In this document: piece after piece, positions 18,336-27,624 of the stretch
Layout: each line of letters begins with the position of its first letter
Position numbering within the stretch: the stretch's first letter is position 1
Assembly: GCA_902535165.1 (NCBI GenBank)
Contig: CACASE010000007.1
Location: forward strand, 1-64,000
Reading direction: 5' to 3'
Length of the DNA stretch: 64,000 nucleotides
Origin: an uncultured Bacteroidota bacterium
Lineage (GTDB): Bacteria > Bacteroidota > Bacteroidia > Flavobacteriales > Flavobacteriaceae
Program-made: the position numbers and the translations under genes
The notes under the pieces: model-generated
The model's database searches: none
Told to the model about the DNA's origin: nothing
What the model saw: only the letters and a program-made list of their open reading frames with translations

Positions 18336-19058
18336 TTATTTAAAAGCCAAAAAATTCAAGATCACCCCCTCCATAACTTTATAACCGTCTTTATTTGGGT
18401 GAACTAAATCATTTTCTGTAGTATGTTCTGGAACTTTTAAACCTCCATTTCCATTATCCATTACAGAATGATAGTCGACATATTGAATGTTGTTTTCCAG
18501 ACAGTAATCTTTTAATAATAAATTCAATTCTATTACCTTTTTTGAAACATTTTTTATTGACGGTGACCAAGGAAAAGCCTTAGCTGGTAAAACAGAGCAA
18601 ATGAATACCTCTATGTTATTTGCCAATGCAATTTCACTCATTGAAAAAATATTTTCAGCAATATTTTCAATTTTTATCGGACCAGTATTTCCTGCAATAT
18701 CATTTATTCCAGCAAGTATAACTACAGCGTTAGGTTTAAGATTTACCACATCTGGTTTAAATCTAATCAACATTTGTGGAGTAGTTTGACCACTAATCCC
18801 CCTGTTCACAAAGGGGTTATTAATAAAAAAATCAGGATTAAAGTTTGACCATCCTTCGGTTATTGAGTTACCCATAAAAACAACTCTGTTTTCATCTAGA
18901 TCATCAATTAATTCTTTATTAGATTCGGCATACTTTGATAGATTTGCCCAATCATCTAGTGTGCCCCCGCCTTGAATAAAAACAGTGTTATTTTTATTTT
19001 CAGAGTTGCATGATAATAGGCTAAAAATTATTACAGATAGTATTAAATATTTATTCAT
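18336..19058 (-). CDS. SGNH/GDSL-family lipoprotein hydrolase
   Basis: About 240 residues from the ATG at 19058. That start gives a clean lipoprotein signal ending in SLLSC, whereas a longer frame only adds basic residues inside the preceding gene. SGNH blocks are GNSITEGW (nucleophile Ser), GIND (Asn) and DLVHPN (Asp/His dyad). The family removes acyl esters, often acetyl groups on carbohydrates. The start overlaps the stop of the alpha/beta-hydrolase gene by 8 bases, so the two are co-translated. Confidence 0.87.
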   Translation of the reverse strand: MNKYLILSVIIFSLLSCNSENKNNTVFIQGGGTLDDWANLSKYAESNKELIDDLDENRVVFMGNSITEGWSNFNPDFFINNPFVNRGISGQTTPQMLIRFKPDVVNLKPNAVVILAGINDIAGNTGPIKIENIAENIFSMSEIALANNIEVFICSVLPAKAFPWSPSIKNVSKKVIELNLLLKDYCLENNIQYVDYHSVMDNGNGGLKVPEHTTENDLVHPNKDGYKVMEGVILNFLAFK

Positions 19059-19812
19059 TTTTTTTTGTTTTTGAGTGAATCCATTTGAGAAAATCTTTTT
19101 CAGCAAATGCTATATCCCAACTATTGTGATATACATTTTCATAAAATGTAATCCTAGGATTTCCGCCATTTTTTATAATAGCATCAGCCATTTTTAAAGA
19201 GTGTTGCGGTAAAACAGTTTTATCCAATGAGCCGTGAAAAATCCACAGAGCTACTTTTTTAGCAAAATTTGACACATTATTAGGGTTACCATCTCCACAA
19301 ATAGGAGTTGCGGCAGCAAACATGTCAGGTCTTTGAGCTAAAATAGCATATGTTCCCATACCGCCCATTGACAGTCCAGTTACATACACTCTATTGCTGT
19401 CAACATCTTTACGGTTTATAAATTTATCCATGAATAACACTACTAAGTTTAGTGCATTTGATTTTCTTACATCATAGTCAAATTTATATGGATCATAGTG
19501 TCCACCCCACCAATCATTTTCTGGTGATTGTGGAAAAATAACCCAAGATTTAAATTTTTCTCTGCTAGATTTTTTTAAAAAAAGTTCAGATCCATGGATT
19601 AATTGCAATTCATTGTCACCTCCTCTTTCACCTGCTCCATGCAAAAAAAGGTGAACTGGATATTTTTTATTTTCATCGTAATCTAAGGGCGCTAAAATTC
19701 TGTATTTTAAAGTATCACTCTTTACAATAAATTCTTTCTTCTCAAACAGATTTTTTTGCGAGAATAAAAAAACAGGTAATAATAAAATCAATAAATGTCT
19801 AAAGATCATCAT
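19051..19812 (-). CDS. exported alpha/beta-hydrolase (carboxylesterase/phospholipase-like)
   Basis: About 253 residues when started at the double ATG at 19809-19812, which begins a signal peptide ([15 protein letters not shown]). The fold is a prolyl-oligopeptidase-like esterase: [11 protein letters not shown] for the oxyanion region, GLSMGGMGT for the nucleophile elbow, and a conserved H near [11 protein letters not shown]. Domains of this type occur as single-domain esterases in glycan loci. The gene overlaps the end of the symporter gene upstream and the start of the SGNH gene downstream, forming a tight esterase pair. Confidence 0.8.
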   Translation of the reverse strand: MMIFRHLLILLLPVFLFSQKNLFEKKEFIVKSDTLKYRILAPLDYDENKKYPVHLFLHGAGERGGDNELQLIHGSELFLKKSSREKFKSWVIFPQSPENDWWGGHYDPYKFDYDVRKSNALNLVVLFMDKFINRKDVDSNRVYVTGLSMGGMGTYAILAQRPDMFAAATPICGDGNPNNVSNFAKKVALWIFHGSLDKTVLPQHSLKMADAIIKNGGNPRITFYENVYHNSWDIAFAEKDFLKWIHSKTKKNE

Positions 19813-21475
19813 CACTTGGTAATCTAATATTTTCAACAAGCTTTATAATTTTTTCTGGTGGTTGTGAAGTAAAATTGGACACTGTAATTGAAACAATTAA
19901 ATTAATTAACATAGCTATTGTACCAAACCCTTCAGGCGAAATACCAAACCACCAATCTTCAGGACCACCTCCACCAAACCATCCAAATTTAAATTTCGTC
20001 ATGTAAAAGAGCATAGATAAAATACCTATCAACATCCCAGAAATTGCACCCTCCTTATTCATTTTCTTGTAAAAAATTCCTAGAACAATTGCAGGAAAAA
20101 ATGAAGCAGCAGCTAATCCAAATGCCAGTGCCACTGTTGCAGCAACAAAATCGGGTGGGTTAATACCGAAATATCCAGCTAAAAGAACAGCAAAAAATGC
20201 GGAGATTCTGGCAGCAATTAATTCACCCTTATCACTTATATCGGGCTTAACCATCCTTTTTATTAAATCATGAGAAATTGATGATGATATGACAAGAAGT
20301 AAACCAGCGGCAGTTGAAAGAGCAGCAGCAATAGCTCCAGCAGCAAGAAGGGCAATTACCCAATTTGGAAGTTGTGCAATTTCAGGATTAGCCAATACCA
20401 TTATATCCTTGTCAATAGTTAATTCATTAAGCTGTTCATCTCCAAAATATTGTATAATATTATCATCATTTTTATCATCATATGTCAAAAGTCCTGTATC
20501 TTCCCATTTCTTAAACCAGTAGGGCATTGTTGAATATTCTTTTTCAGAAACTGTTTCAATAAGATTAGTCCTAGCAAAGACTGCAATTGCTGGAGCTGTT
20601 GTATATAAAATAGCAATAAAAAGCAGTGCCCAACCAGCTGACTTTCTTGCATCACTTACCTTCTTGACAGTGAAAAATCTAACAATAACGTGTGGAAGTC
20701 CTGCTGTTCCAATCATTAAAGCAGCTGTTATTAAAAATACATCCAATGTAGATTTAGAACCAGACGTATATTCACTAAAACCTAATTCTTCGTGTAAACC
20801 ATTTAATTTGTCTAATAAATAAACACCATCAGCAGATTGAGATCCAAATCCAAGTTGTGGAATTGGATTTCCAGTCATTTGGATTGAAATAAAAATTGCA
20901 GGAACCATAAAAGCAAATATCAACACGCAGTATTGAGCAACTTGAGTATAAGTTATGCCTTTCATTCCACCAAGTATTGCATAAAATAGTACAATACCCA
21001 TTCCTATAAACACACCTGAATTAATATCAACTTCAAGGTATCTTGAGAATACAATACCAACTCCCCTCATTTGACCAGCAATGTAAGTGAAGGAAACAAT
21101 TAAAGCACAAAAAACAGCAACAGTTCTCGCTACATTTGAGTAATACCGGTCACCAATAAAATCAGGAACTGTAAATTTTCCAAATTTTCGTAAATAAGGT
21201 GCAAGCAATAGAGCTAATAAAACATAACCTCCAGTCCATCCCATAAGATAAACTGACCCATCGTAACCAATAAAAGAAATTATTCCAGCCATTGAAATAA
21301 ATGATGCGGCACTCATCCAATCTGCAGCAGTTGCCATTCCATTAGCAATAGGATTAACACCCTTACCTGCAATGTAAAACTCATTTGTTGATCCTGCCTT
21401 TGACCAAATTGCAATCCCAATGTAGAGAGCAAAAGTCAAACCCACTATAATCCAAATCCAAATTTGTAAAGACAT
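19799..21475 (-). CDS. sodium:solute symporter, ActP-like large subunit
   Basis: 558 residues of the SSS family with about 13 membrane helices. The N-terminal pattern [28 protein letters not shown] (residues about 32-59) is that of ActP-like permeases, and [12 protein letters not shown] and [18 protein letters not shown]-type segments follow. This subgroup works with a small DUF4212 protein, encoded 13 bases upstream here. Relatives carry acetate, other short carboxylates or related solutes. In this position it could import acetate released by the adjacent esterases, or a sugar-acid product. Confidence 0.88.
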   Translation of the reverse strand: MSLQIWIWIIVGLTFALYIGIAIWSKAGSTNEFYIAGKGVNPIANGMATAADWMSAASFISMAGIISFIGYDGSVYLMGWTGGYVLLALLLAPYLRKFGKFTVPDFIGDRYYSNVARTVAVFCALIVSFTYIAGQMRGVGIVFSRYLEVDINSGVFIGMGIVLFYAILGGMKGITYTQVAQYCVLIFAFMVPAIFISIQMTGNPIPQLGFGSQSADGVYLLDKLNGLHEELGFSEYTSGSKSTLDVFLITAALMIGTAGLPHVIVRFFTVKKVSDARKSAGWALLFIAILYTTAPAIAVFARTNLIETVSEKEYSTMPYWFKKWEDTGLLTYDDKNDDNIIQYFGDEQLNELTIDKDIMVLANPEIAQLPNWVIALLAAGAIAAALSTAAGLLLVISSSISHDLIKRMVKPDISDKGELIAARISAFFAVLLAGYFGINPPDFVAATVALAFGLAAASFFPAIVLGIFYKKMNKEGAISGMLIGILSMLFYMTKFKFGWFGGGGPEDWWFGISPEGFGTIAMLINLIVSITVSNFTSQPPEKIIKLVENIRLPSDDDL

Positions 21476-21488
21476 ATTACTTTATTTA

Positions 21489-21737
21489 TTAAGACCTGTA
21501 AAATTTATCAAGTCTATTCATTAAAAAAATGTAAATAAAAATTAAAATAACGAAAGTATAAATGGATCCCTGCTGAGCAAACCAAAAGCCAAGCTTAAAC
21601 CCAAAAAATTGAAATTCATTCAATTGATCAACCATAATAATTCCAAAACCAAATGAAACTGTAAACCAAATTGAAAGAAGAATAGTTAGATATTTAAGAT
21701 TTTTTTTCCAGTAAATATCAGCCTTGTTGGTTTTCAT
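21489..21737 (-). CDS. DUF4212 small subunit of sodium/solute symporter
   Basis: 82 residues with two membrane helices (about 15-35 and 58-75) and the family segments YWKKNLKYL, GFKLGFWFAQQGS and FIYIFLMNRLD. DUF4212 proteins are the small partner of ActP-like symporters and are encoded immediately before them, as seen here. It is the first gene of the 9.0-21.7 kb minus-strand array, starting at an ATG in a short AT-rich divergent spacer. Confidence 0.9.
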   Translation of the reverse strand: MKTNKADIYWKKNLKYLTILLSIWFTVSFGFGIIMVDQLNEFQFFGFKLGFWFAQQGSIYTFVILIFIYIFLMNRLDKFYRS

Positions 21738-21779
21738 TGTTGTTGTATGTAATTTAGTAATAATTTATTTCAATTAAAA

Positions 21780-22811
21780 GTGAAGCATTTCAATTTTATT
21801 TTCAAAGTTATTTTTCTATTAATAACAGTAATTTTTGTGTCATGTGATAGCAAATTGAAAACACAAAAAAATGAATTAAAAAAAGATGGAATGGTATTCA
21901 TTGAAGGAGGGAAGTTTTTAATGGGAGGAGATAATGATGAAGCTAGGAGTGATGAGTACCCTAAACATAGTGTTGAGATTAGTTCTTTTTGGATGGATGA
22001 AACAGAGGTTACAAATGCGCAGTTCAAAAAATTCATTGATGAGACAGGTTATATAACAACTGCAGAACGAAAAATTAATTGGGATGAAATTAAGTCTGCA
22101 TTGCCACCAGGCACTCCAAAGCCTAACGATAGTTTATTGGAACCAGCATCTTTGGTTTTTAAAGAATATGAAACAAAAAATTTAAATGATTACTCAAATT
22201 GGTGGTCACTTGTTAGGAATGCTAATTGGAGGCAGCCATTTGGACCAGACAGCAATATTACTGGCAAAGAAAATTATCCAGTTGTCCATGTTAGTTGGGA
22301 GGATGCACAGGCATATTGTGAATGGGCAGGAAAAAGATTACCAACAGAAGCTGAATTTGAGTATGCCTCTAGAGGAGGTAAATTAAACAATATATATAGC
22401 TGGGGAAATGAAAAAATTGATGTGAAAGAAATTAAAGCAAATAGTTGGAATGGTTCCTTTCCATCTAAAAACACAGTATTGGATAAGTTTTATTATTCTG
22501 CTCCAGTAAAGTCTTTTTCACCAAATGGATACGGTTTGTATGATATGGGCGGAAATGTATGGGAATGGTGTTCAGATTGGTATCATTCTAATTATTATTC
22601 AATGCTCCCAAAGTCAGGAACTTTGAATCCAAAAGGACCAGATACTAGCTATGACCCAATTGAACCTTTTAGTCAAAAGAAAGTAATTCGGGGTGGTAGT
22701 TTTTTATGTAATGATTCATATTGTAGTGGCTATAGGAATGCCGCAAGAATGAAAACAACACCAGATTCAAGTTCACTACATACTGGGTTTAGAACAGTTT
22801 ATTCAGAATAA
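21780..22811 (+). CDS. FGE-like lipoprotein with both catalytic cysteines
   Basis: 343 residues from a GTG start. The lipobox is VIFVSC, so the enzyme domain is outside the cytoplasm. The SUMF1/FGE fold shows GGKFLMGG, EVTNAQFKKF, YPVVHVSWEDAQAYC, RLPTEAEFEYASRGG and GGNVWEWCSDWYH. The catalytic strand GGSFLCNDSYC carries Ser307, Cys310 and Cys315, spaced exactly as Ser333, Cys336 and Cys341 of human FGE, followed by TPDSSS. This is the best candidate to convert sulfatase CxPxR cysteines to formylglycine, possibly after export. It is divergent from the symporter genes. Confidence 0.88.
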   Translation: MKHFNFIFKVIFLLITVIFVSCDSKLKTQKNELKKDGMVFIEGGKFLMGGDNDEARSDEYPKHSVEISSFWMDETEVTNAQFKKFIDETGYITTAERKINWDEIKSALPPGTPKPNDSLLEPASLVFKEYETKNLNDYSNWWSLVRNANWRQPFGPDSNITGKENYPVVHVSWEDAQAYCEWAGKRLPTEAEFEYASRGGKLNNIYSWGNEKIDVKEIKANSWNGSFPSKNTVLDKFYYSAPVKSFSPNGYGLYDMGGNVWEWCSDWYHSNYYSMLPKSGTLNPKGPDTSYDPIEPFSQKKVIRGGSFLCNDSYCSGYRNAARMKTTPDSSSLHTGFRTVYSE

Positions 22812-22818
22812 AAAGTAA

Positions 22819-22851
22819 AATGCCCAAACCGTTTGAGATGGCTTGGGCATT
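22819..22851. terminator. hairpin between convergent genes
   Basis: A 9-bp stem AATGCCCAA/TTGGGCATT encloses a 15-base loop. On the minus strand it runs into a T-rich stretch; on the plus strand the T run is short. It probably ends transcription from both the FGE-like gene and the GYDIA-kinase operon. Bases 22852-22925 hold no recognisable feature. Confidence 0.6.
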
Positions 22852-22925
22852 TAAAACAACAACTAACCAAAAAATATTATGTGTACTTATTTTGTGTTAT
22901 GCATGAACCATGCCAAACTTAATTC

Positions 22926-23834
22926 TTAAGAATTATTTAACATACTATTAAAAGAAATAATAGTTTTATAACCTTTGTTTTTAAAATATTCAGCTGAATT
23001 TACATCTCCAATTACAAGAGCAAAATCACCACCCCAGGCACCTAAACTTTTAATTTCTCCACTAAAATCATTAAACAACTTTTCTTTTATAGTTTTCTTA
23101 TTTAAAGTATTTGAAGTTAGGTTTTCATGTTTAATAATTAAATTTTTAAACTCATCCATTTCATCACATTTTACTATGTCGTCTGTTATTTGAGTAATTT
23201 GATTAATTACATCATCATCAATAATTATTTTTTGGAATAAATTAATTTCATCATCTGTTTTTTGTTTTTTATTTAAGTGAACAAAAAATAAATTTTCATG
23301 AAATTTAGGTTTGAATTGAACTTTATTGATAATAGGATTTTTATTGTTTATTTGATAAACTATTGGTGATTCATGAATTGAGGATGCGATATCGTATCCA
23401 CTTCCTTTGCTAACTGCCCAAAGTAATTGATATGGATCAGTTTGAGACCATTTTGATAGATTGCATATTAATGTTGATGATGATCCTAGACCCCAGCTTC
23501 TATCAAAATTCATATTTGATTCTAATTTATATCCATATTTGAATTTGAAGATTTGTGGATTTAATTTTTTGATTTCTAATAGAAGCTTTTGAAGGTATAA
23601 AAGTTCATCAGTTGAGTCATTAATAATCTCAAGATTTGGTAATTTAAAATCTCCATAAATCCATATGTTTTTTTTGTTATCATAGCTCTTCCAACTAATA
23701 ATTTTACTTTCAATTTTATCAACCTTTAAAGTTTGATAATAGCTTGTTGGAATAGATAAAGCTTTTGCACCATTTAAAACAAAATACTCTCCAGTGATTA
23801 AAAGTTTTCCATGACTTTTAAAAGTTGAGTTCAT
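22926..23834 (-). CDS. GYDIA-type GHMP kinase (mevalonate-pathway kinase candidate)
   Basis: 302 residues of the GHMP kinase superfamily. The N-terminal GKLLITGEYFVLNGAKAL is typical, the ATP loop is WGLGSSSTLI, and GSGYDIASS gives the Flavobacteria-specific GYDIA name. GAWGGDFALV is the C-terminal GHMP motif. It overlaps the 3' end of the HMG-CoA reductase gene by 17 bases, which ties it to isoprenoid synthesis. A separate mevalonate kinase is at 45.9 kb, so this one may be the missing phosphomevalonate kinase. That assignment is inference. Confidence 0.82.
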   Translation of the reverse strand: MNSTFKSHGKLLITGEYFVLNGAKALSIPTSYYQTLKVDKIESKIISWKSYDNKKNIWIYGDFKLPNLEIINDSTDELLYLQKLLLEIKKLNPQIFKFKYGYKLESNMNFDRSWGLGSSSTLICNLSKWSQTDPYQLLWAVSKGSGYDIASSIHESPIVYQINNKNPIINKVQFKPKFHENLFFVHLNKKQKTDDEINLFQKIIIDDDVINQITQITDDIVKCDEMDEFKNLIIKHENLTSNTLNKKTIKEKLFNDFSGEIKSLGAWGGDFALVIGDVNSAEYFKNKGYKTIISFNSMLNNS

Positions 23835-25137
23835 CGTTTCTTAATTTTTTTAAAGCTGTTTCAGCTGATCTAAAACTTACTTTATTCTTTTTAAAATAAT
23901 TAATTAAAATTTCTTTTTCTGTTTTGTTTGCACTTAATGTATTTAAAATATTAATAAGATGCATTTTCATGTGACCAAGTTGAATACCAGATGTAATTAA
24001 AGATCTTATCGCAGCAAAATTTTGTGCTAATCCAGCTACTGCAATAATTCTCATTAAATCTTTTCCGTTTGGGTTTTTTAATAATTTTAAACACCATTTC
24101 ACAAGCGGATGAAGATTTGTTATTCCACCAACAGTTCCAATTGCTAATGGAATTTCAATCCAATAGATAAATTCATCTTTTTCAATTTTTGCATGTGTTA
24201 AGCTTGAATATTTGCCTTCTTTAGCTGCATAAGCATGCGCACAAGCCTCAACTGATCTAAAGTCATTGCCAGTAGCAATAACAACAGCATCAATACCATT
24301 CATTATACCTTTATTGTGTGTAACGGCTCTACTAATATCATTCTTTGCAATTTCTACTGCATCTATAAATTTTCTAGCAAATTTTATTGGTTCTTCAATA
24401 TCTCCATTTTTCAAATCATTTAATTTACATCGTACTTCAGCTTTTACTAAACATTGAGGTACATAATTGGAAAGAATACTCATAACTATTTCTAAATTTT
24501 CACCTTTATCAAATAATTTTGATTCCAAAAACTCTGTCTCAAAACTTTTTGCAAATTGCTCAAGACAAGAATTTATAAAATTTGCTCCCATTGAATCAAC
24601 AGTGTTAAAATCAGAACTTAATTGGTAATAATCACTTATTTCAGATGTCTTATCAATTAAATTAATATTAAGAATACCACCTCCCCTAGCTTTCATGTTT
24701 TCTGAAATTTCATTACAATCATTAAGAATTTTACTTTTTGAATTTTCAAAAAATTCATAAAGTTTATTTTTATCACCGTTAAATTTAAAATGTACTTGCC
24801 CTGTTTTAATAACATTAATTACTTCAGTTTTGAAACCTCCTCTATTCGACCAAAATTTTGCTGATTTACAAGCTGCAGCGACAACAGAGCTTTCTTCAAT
24901 TGCCATTGGAATTGTGTAATTTTTGTTATCAATCAGAAAGTTTGGAGCAATTCCTAATGGAATAAAGAAATTTGTTAGTGTATTTTCAGAAAATTCATCA
25001 TGAATTTTTTGAAGTTCTTCATCCTCACTCCAATATTGTTTTAAGATCTCAAGATCATCATTTGATGAATTAAAAAAATTCTCAATTACCCAATCAATCT
25101 TTTCACTCTTTGTGAGTTTTGAAAAACCATCTTTCAT
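23818..25137 (-). CDS. mvaA: hydroxymethylglutaryl-CoA reductase, class II type
   Basis: About 439 residues from the ATG at 25137; a TTG four codons upstream is less likely. HMG-CoA reductase makes mevalonate. Diagnostic stretches are PMAIEESSVVAAACKSA, VDSMGANFINSC, NKGIMNGIDAVVIATGND, GTVGGITNLHP and LGHMKMHL with the late histidine. The length and lack of membrane segments match the bacterial class II enzyme. It forms an operon with the GYDIA kinase. Confidence 0.93.
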   Translation of the reverse strand: MKDGFSKLTKSEKIDWVIENFFNSSNDDLEILKQYWSEDEELQKIHDEFSENTLTNFFIPLGIAPNFLIDNKNYTIPMAIEESSVVAAACKSAKFWSNRGGFKTEVINVIKTGQVHFKFNGDKNKLYEFFENSKSKILNDCNEISENMKARGGGILNINLIDKTSEISDYYQLSSDFNTVDSMGANFINSCLEQFAKSFETEFLESKLFDKGENLEIVMSILSNYVPQCLVKAEVRCKLNDLKNGDIEEPIKFARKFIDAVEIAKNDISRAVTHNKGIMNGIDAVVIATGNDFRSVEACAHAYAAKEGKYSSLTHAKIEKDEFIYWIEIPLAIGTVGGITNLHPLVKWCLKLLKNPNGKDLMRIIAVAGLAQNFAAIRSLITSGIQLGHMKMHLINILNTLSANKTEKEILINYFKKNKVSFRSAETALKKLRNDELNF

Positions 25138-25146
25138 ACAACTTAA

Positions 25147-25154
25147 CAAAGATA
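25147..25154 (-). promoter_or_regulatory. -7 element ahead of mvaA
   Basis: Minus-strand TATCTTTG is an exact TAnnTTTG match ending 10 bases before the mvaA ATG, implying a very short leader. No clear -33 TTG is seen. The box also favours the ATG at 25137 over the TTG at 25149. Confidence 0.4.
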
Positions 25155-25212
25155 GTTATTGTTAAATTCTTTTAATAAACATATCTTTAAAAGCTAAACA
25201 GCTAATTAAAAA

Positions 25213-26757
25213 ATGAAAAAAAAATCAATATTAAATTTGCCACTACATTTATTTTTATCATTTGTAATTTTTTACAGTATTAGCTGTGAATCTCCAAATA
25301 AAAATATTGATAACCCTAATATAATCTACATACTTGCTGATGACCTAGGCTATGGTGAATTAGGTGTTTATGGGCAAAAAATTATTGAAACTCCTAATAT
25401 AGATGCTCTTGCAAAAAAAGGTTTGTTATTTACAGATCATTACACTGGATCTCCAGTATGTGCTCCAGCAAGGAGTGTACTTATGACAGGTCAACATTCT
25501 GGTCATACTCATATTAGAAATAATGGAGAGTGGTCCGATAGAGGTGATGTTTGGAGCTTTGAAGCTATGTTTAATGACCCGTCACTTGAAGGTCAAAGAC
25601 CTCTTCCTGACTCAACCATCACTGTAGCTAAAGTTTTCAAAGATAACGGTTACAAAACTGGAATGGTAGGTAAATGGGGATTGGGAGCCCCACACACTAA
25701 TAGTATACCAAATTTGATGGGTTTTGATTTTTTTTATGGGTATAATTGTCAAAGACAAGCTCACACATTTTATCCAACACATTTATGGAAAAATACTGAA
25801 AAAGATATTTTGAATAATTATATAGTTACAAAACAAGAGGGTCTTGATTCTGGTGCAGATATCAATTCAGAGGAAAGCTACAAGAAATATAATCAGGCTG
25901 ATTATTCAGCAACATTAATGCATGATGAAGCACTAAATTTTATTGAAGAAAATAAAGACTTGAATTTCTTTCTTTATTATGCATCTCCAATACCTCATTT
26001 ACCTTTACAGGCACCCAAAGAATGGGTTGATTACTACAGAGACAAAATAGGATCTGAAAAACCTTATACAGGTAGGCGATATTATCCTAATCAATATCCC
26101 AAAGCTACATATGCTGCAATGATTTCATATTTAGATGAGCAAGTTGGAGAAATAGTTGAGAAGCTAAAGGAAATTGGAAAATATGAAAATACTTTGATAA
26201 TCTTTACAAGTGATAATGGACCCACACATGTAGATCATGTGGATATAGATTATTTTAATAGTGCTGGTATTTTAAACGGAGACAGAAGCAGAGTTAAAGG
26301 TAGAGTCTTTGAGGGAGGAATTAGAGTACCAATGATTGCACATTGGCCAAGTCAAATTAAAAGTGAAAGAACTACTAATCACATTTCTGCATTTCAAGAT
26401 TTTTATGCAACTGCTTTAGATATTTTAAAATTAGATAAACCCGATTATATTGATGGTTTGAGTTATTTACCACTACTAACAAATAAAAATCAAAAAAAAC
26501 ATGAGTACTTATACTGGGAATTTTCTACTCAAAGTGGTCAACAAGCAGTGAGGTATGGAAAATGGAAGGGTGTAAAAACTAATCTTCAGAAAGGGCCCCA
26601 ACCTTTACAATTATTTAATCTTGAAGATGATCTGAAGGAATCAATAAATGTTTCAAATGAAAACCCTGATATTGTTGAAAAAATTGAATCTATTATTTTG
26701 AATGCTAGAACAACACCAACACTTGAAAATTTTAAAATTAAAGCTTTAGATAATTAG
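25213..26757 (+). CDS. lipoprotein sulfatase (S1-type)
   Basis: 514 residues. The lipobox YSISC ends at Cys25. The metal site begins LADDLGYGELG (Asp43/Asp44). The formylglycine motif is CAPAR with Cys83, followed by SVLMTGQHSGHTHIR. GMVGKWGLG and YYASPIPHLPLQAP follow, and SDNGPTHVDH supplies later ligands. It differs clearly from the sulfatase at 6.5 kb, so a different sulfate position or sugar is likely. It leads a plus-strand operon with amino-sugar genes, making a sulfated amino-sugar substrate an attractive but unproven idea. Confidence 0.9.
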   Translation: MKKKSILNLPLHLFLSFVIFYSISCESPNKNIDNPNIIYILADDLGYGELGVYGQKIIETPNIDALAKKGLLFTDHYTGSPVCAPARSVLMTGQHSGHTHIRNNGEWSDRGDVWSFEAMFNDPSLEGQRPLPDSTITVAKVFKDNGYKTGMVGKWGLGAPHTNSIPNLMGFDFFYGYNCQRQAHTFYPTHLWKNTEKDILNNYIVTKQEGLDSGADINSEESYKKYNQADYSATLMHDEALNFIEENKDLNFFLYYASPIPHLPLQAPKEWVDYYRDKIGSEKPYTGRRYYPNQYPKATYAAMISYLDEQVGEIVEKLKEIGKYENTLIIFTSDNGPTHVDHVDIDYFNSAGILNGDRSRVKGRVFEGGIRVPMIAHWPSQIKSERTTNHISAFQDFYATALDILKLDKPDYIDGLSYLPLLTNKNQKKHEYLYWEFSTQSGQQAVRYGKWKGVKTNLQKGPQPLQLFNLEDDLKESINVSNENPDIVEKIESIILNARTTPTLENFKIKALDN

Positions 26758-26759
26758 AC

Positions 26760-27593
26760 ATGACTAATACAATTGTAATTCTTGCAGCAGGTATGTCCTC
26801 AAGAATGAAAAAATCAACTGACTCTTCAATAGGCTCAACAAAAGCTGATGAAGCAAATAAAAAAAGTAAATCTCTTATCACATTTGGTAATAAACCATTT
26901 ATATATTTTCTTCTTGAAAATATAGTTGATGCTGGTTTTCAAAATGTGATAATGGTAGTTGGACAAGATTACGAAGATTTTAAAAATGAAATGGATAAAT
27001 TTCCTAGTATTTCTAAAATAAATATTGAATACGCTATTCAATCAATACCTGAAAATAGGGTTAAGCCTTTCGGAACTGCTGATGCTGTTTATCAAACAAT
27101 GGATCAAATTGATAAATTAAAAAACCAAAGCTTTTGTGTTTGTAATAGCGACAACTTGTATTCAACAAAATCCTTGAAATTAATTAGGGAAAACTCATAT
27201 GACAATGCTGTTTTAGCATATGATAGAGACTCTTTGAATTTTCCTAAAGACAGAGTTTCATCATTCTCAATTTTAATGACAAACAGCGAATTCAATCTAG
27301 TAAATTTCATTGAAAAACCAACTCTAGAACAGGTCGAACAAAACTTAGATGATAATGGTAAAATAAGAGTCAGCATGAATATATTTAAATTTGATGGAAG
27401 TCAGGCTTTTGAATTTATTAAAAGTTGTCCTGTAAATCCGTTGCGAAATGAAAAAGAACTTCCATCTGCGATTGTCAATATGATTAGTCATGATTCACTT
27501 TACATGAAGGGGATTCCAATTGCTGAGCATGTACCAGATTTAACATCAAAATCTGATATTCAAATAATTCAAAAATTAATTGAATCAAAATGA
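26760..27593 (+). CDS. sugar-phosphate nucleotidyltransferase-like protein
   Basis: 277 residues with the NTP-transferase fold: IVILAAGMSSRMKK is the nucleotide-binding start, SLITFGNKPFIYFLLEN follows, VCNSDNLY holds the metal Asp, and FIEKPTLEQV resembles the sugar-binding region. It would join a sugar-1-phosphate to a nucleotide, or a related cytidylyl/uridylyl transfer. It starts 2 bases after the sulfatase. The region between the signature and SLITF is longer than usual and lysine/serine-rich. Its role in a catabolic operon is unclear. Confidence 0.75.
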   Translation: MTNTIVILAAGMSSRMKKSTDSSIGSTKADEANKKSKSLITFGNKPFIYFLLENIVDAGFQNVIMVVGQDYEDFKNEMDKFPSISKINIEYAIQSIPENRVKPFGTADAVYQTMDQIDKLKNQSFCVCNSDNLYSTKSLKLIRENSYDNAVLAYDRDSLNFPKDRVSSFSILMTNSEFNLVNFIEKPTLEQVEQNLDDNGKIRVSMNIFKFDGSQAFEFIKSCPVNPLRNEKELPSAIVNMISHDSLYMKGIPIAEHVPDLTSKSDIQIIQKLIESK

Positions 27594-27624
27594 TTAAAAG
27601 AAAAATAATTTTAAATTTAAGTTA

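Noticed and set aside
18315-18337. AT-only inverted repeat AACTAATTT/AAATTAGTT
   Set aside because: It overlaps the SGNH stop codon, has no GC in the stem beyond one pair and lies within an operon, so a terminator is unlikely.
19059-19106. Extension of the SGNH hydrolase into the preceding gene
   Set aside because: The extra 16 residues are basic and disrupt the signal peptide; the ATG at 19058 begins a lipobox signal.
22852-22925. Possible short gene or RNA between the convergent FGE-like and GYDIA kinase genes
   Set aside because: There is no open frame with a start, no further stable hairpin and no promoter box; it is probably plain 3' spacer.
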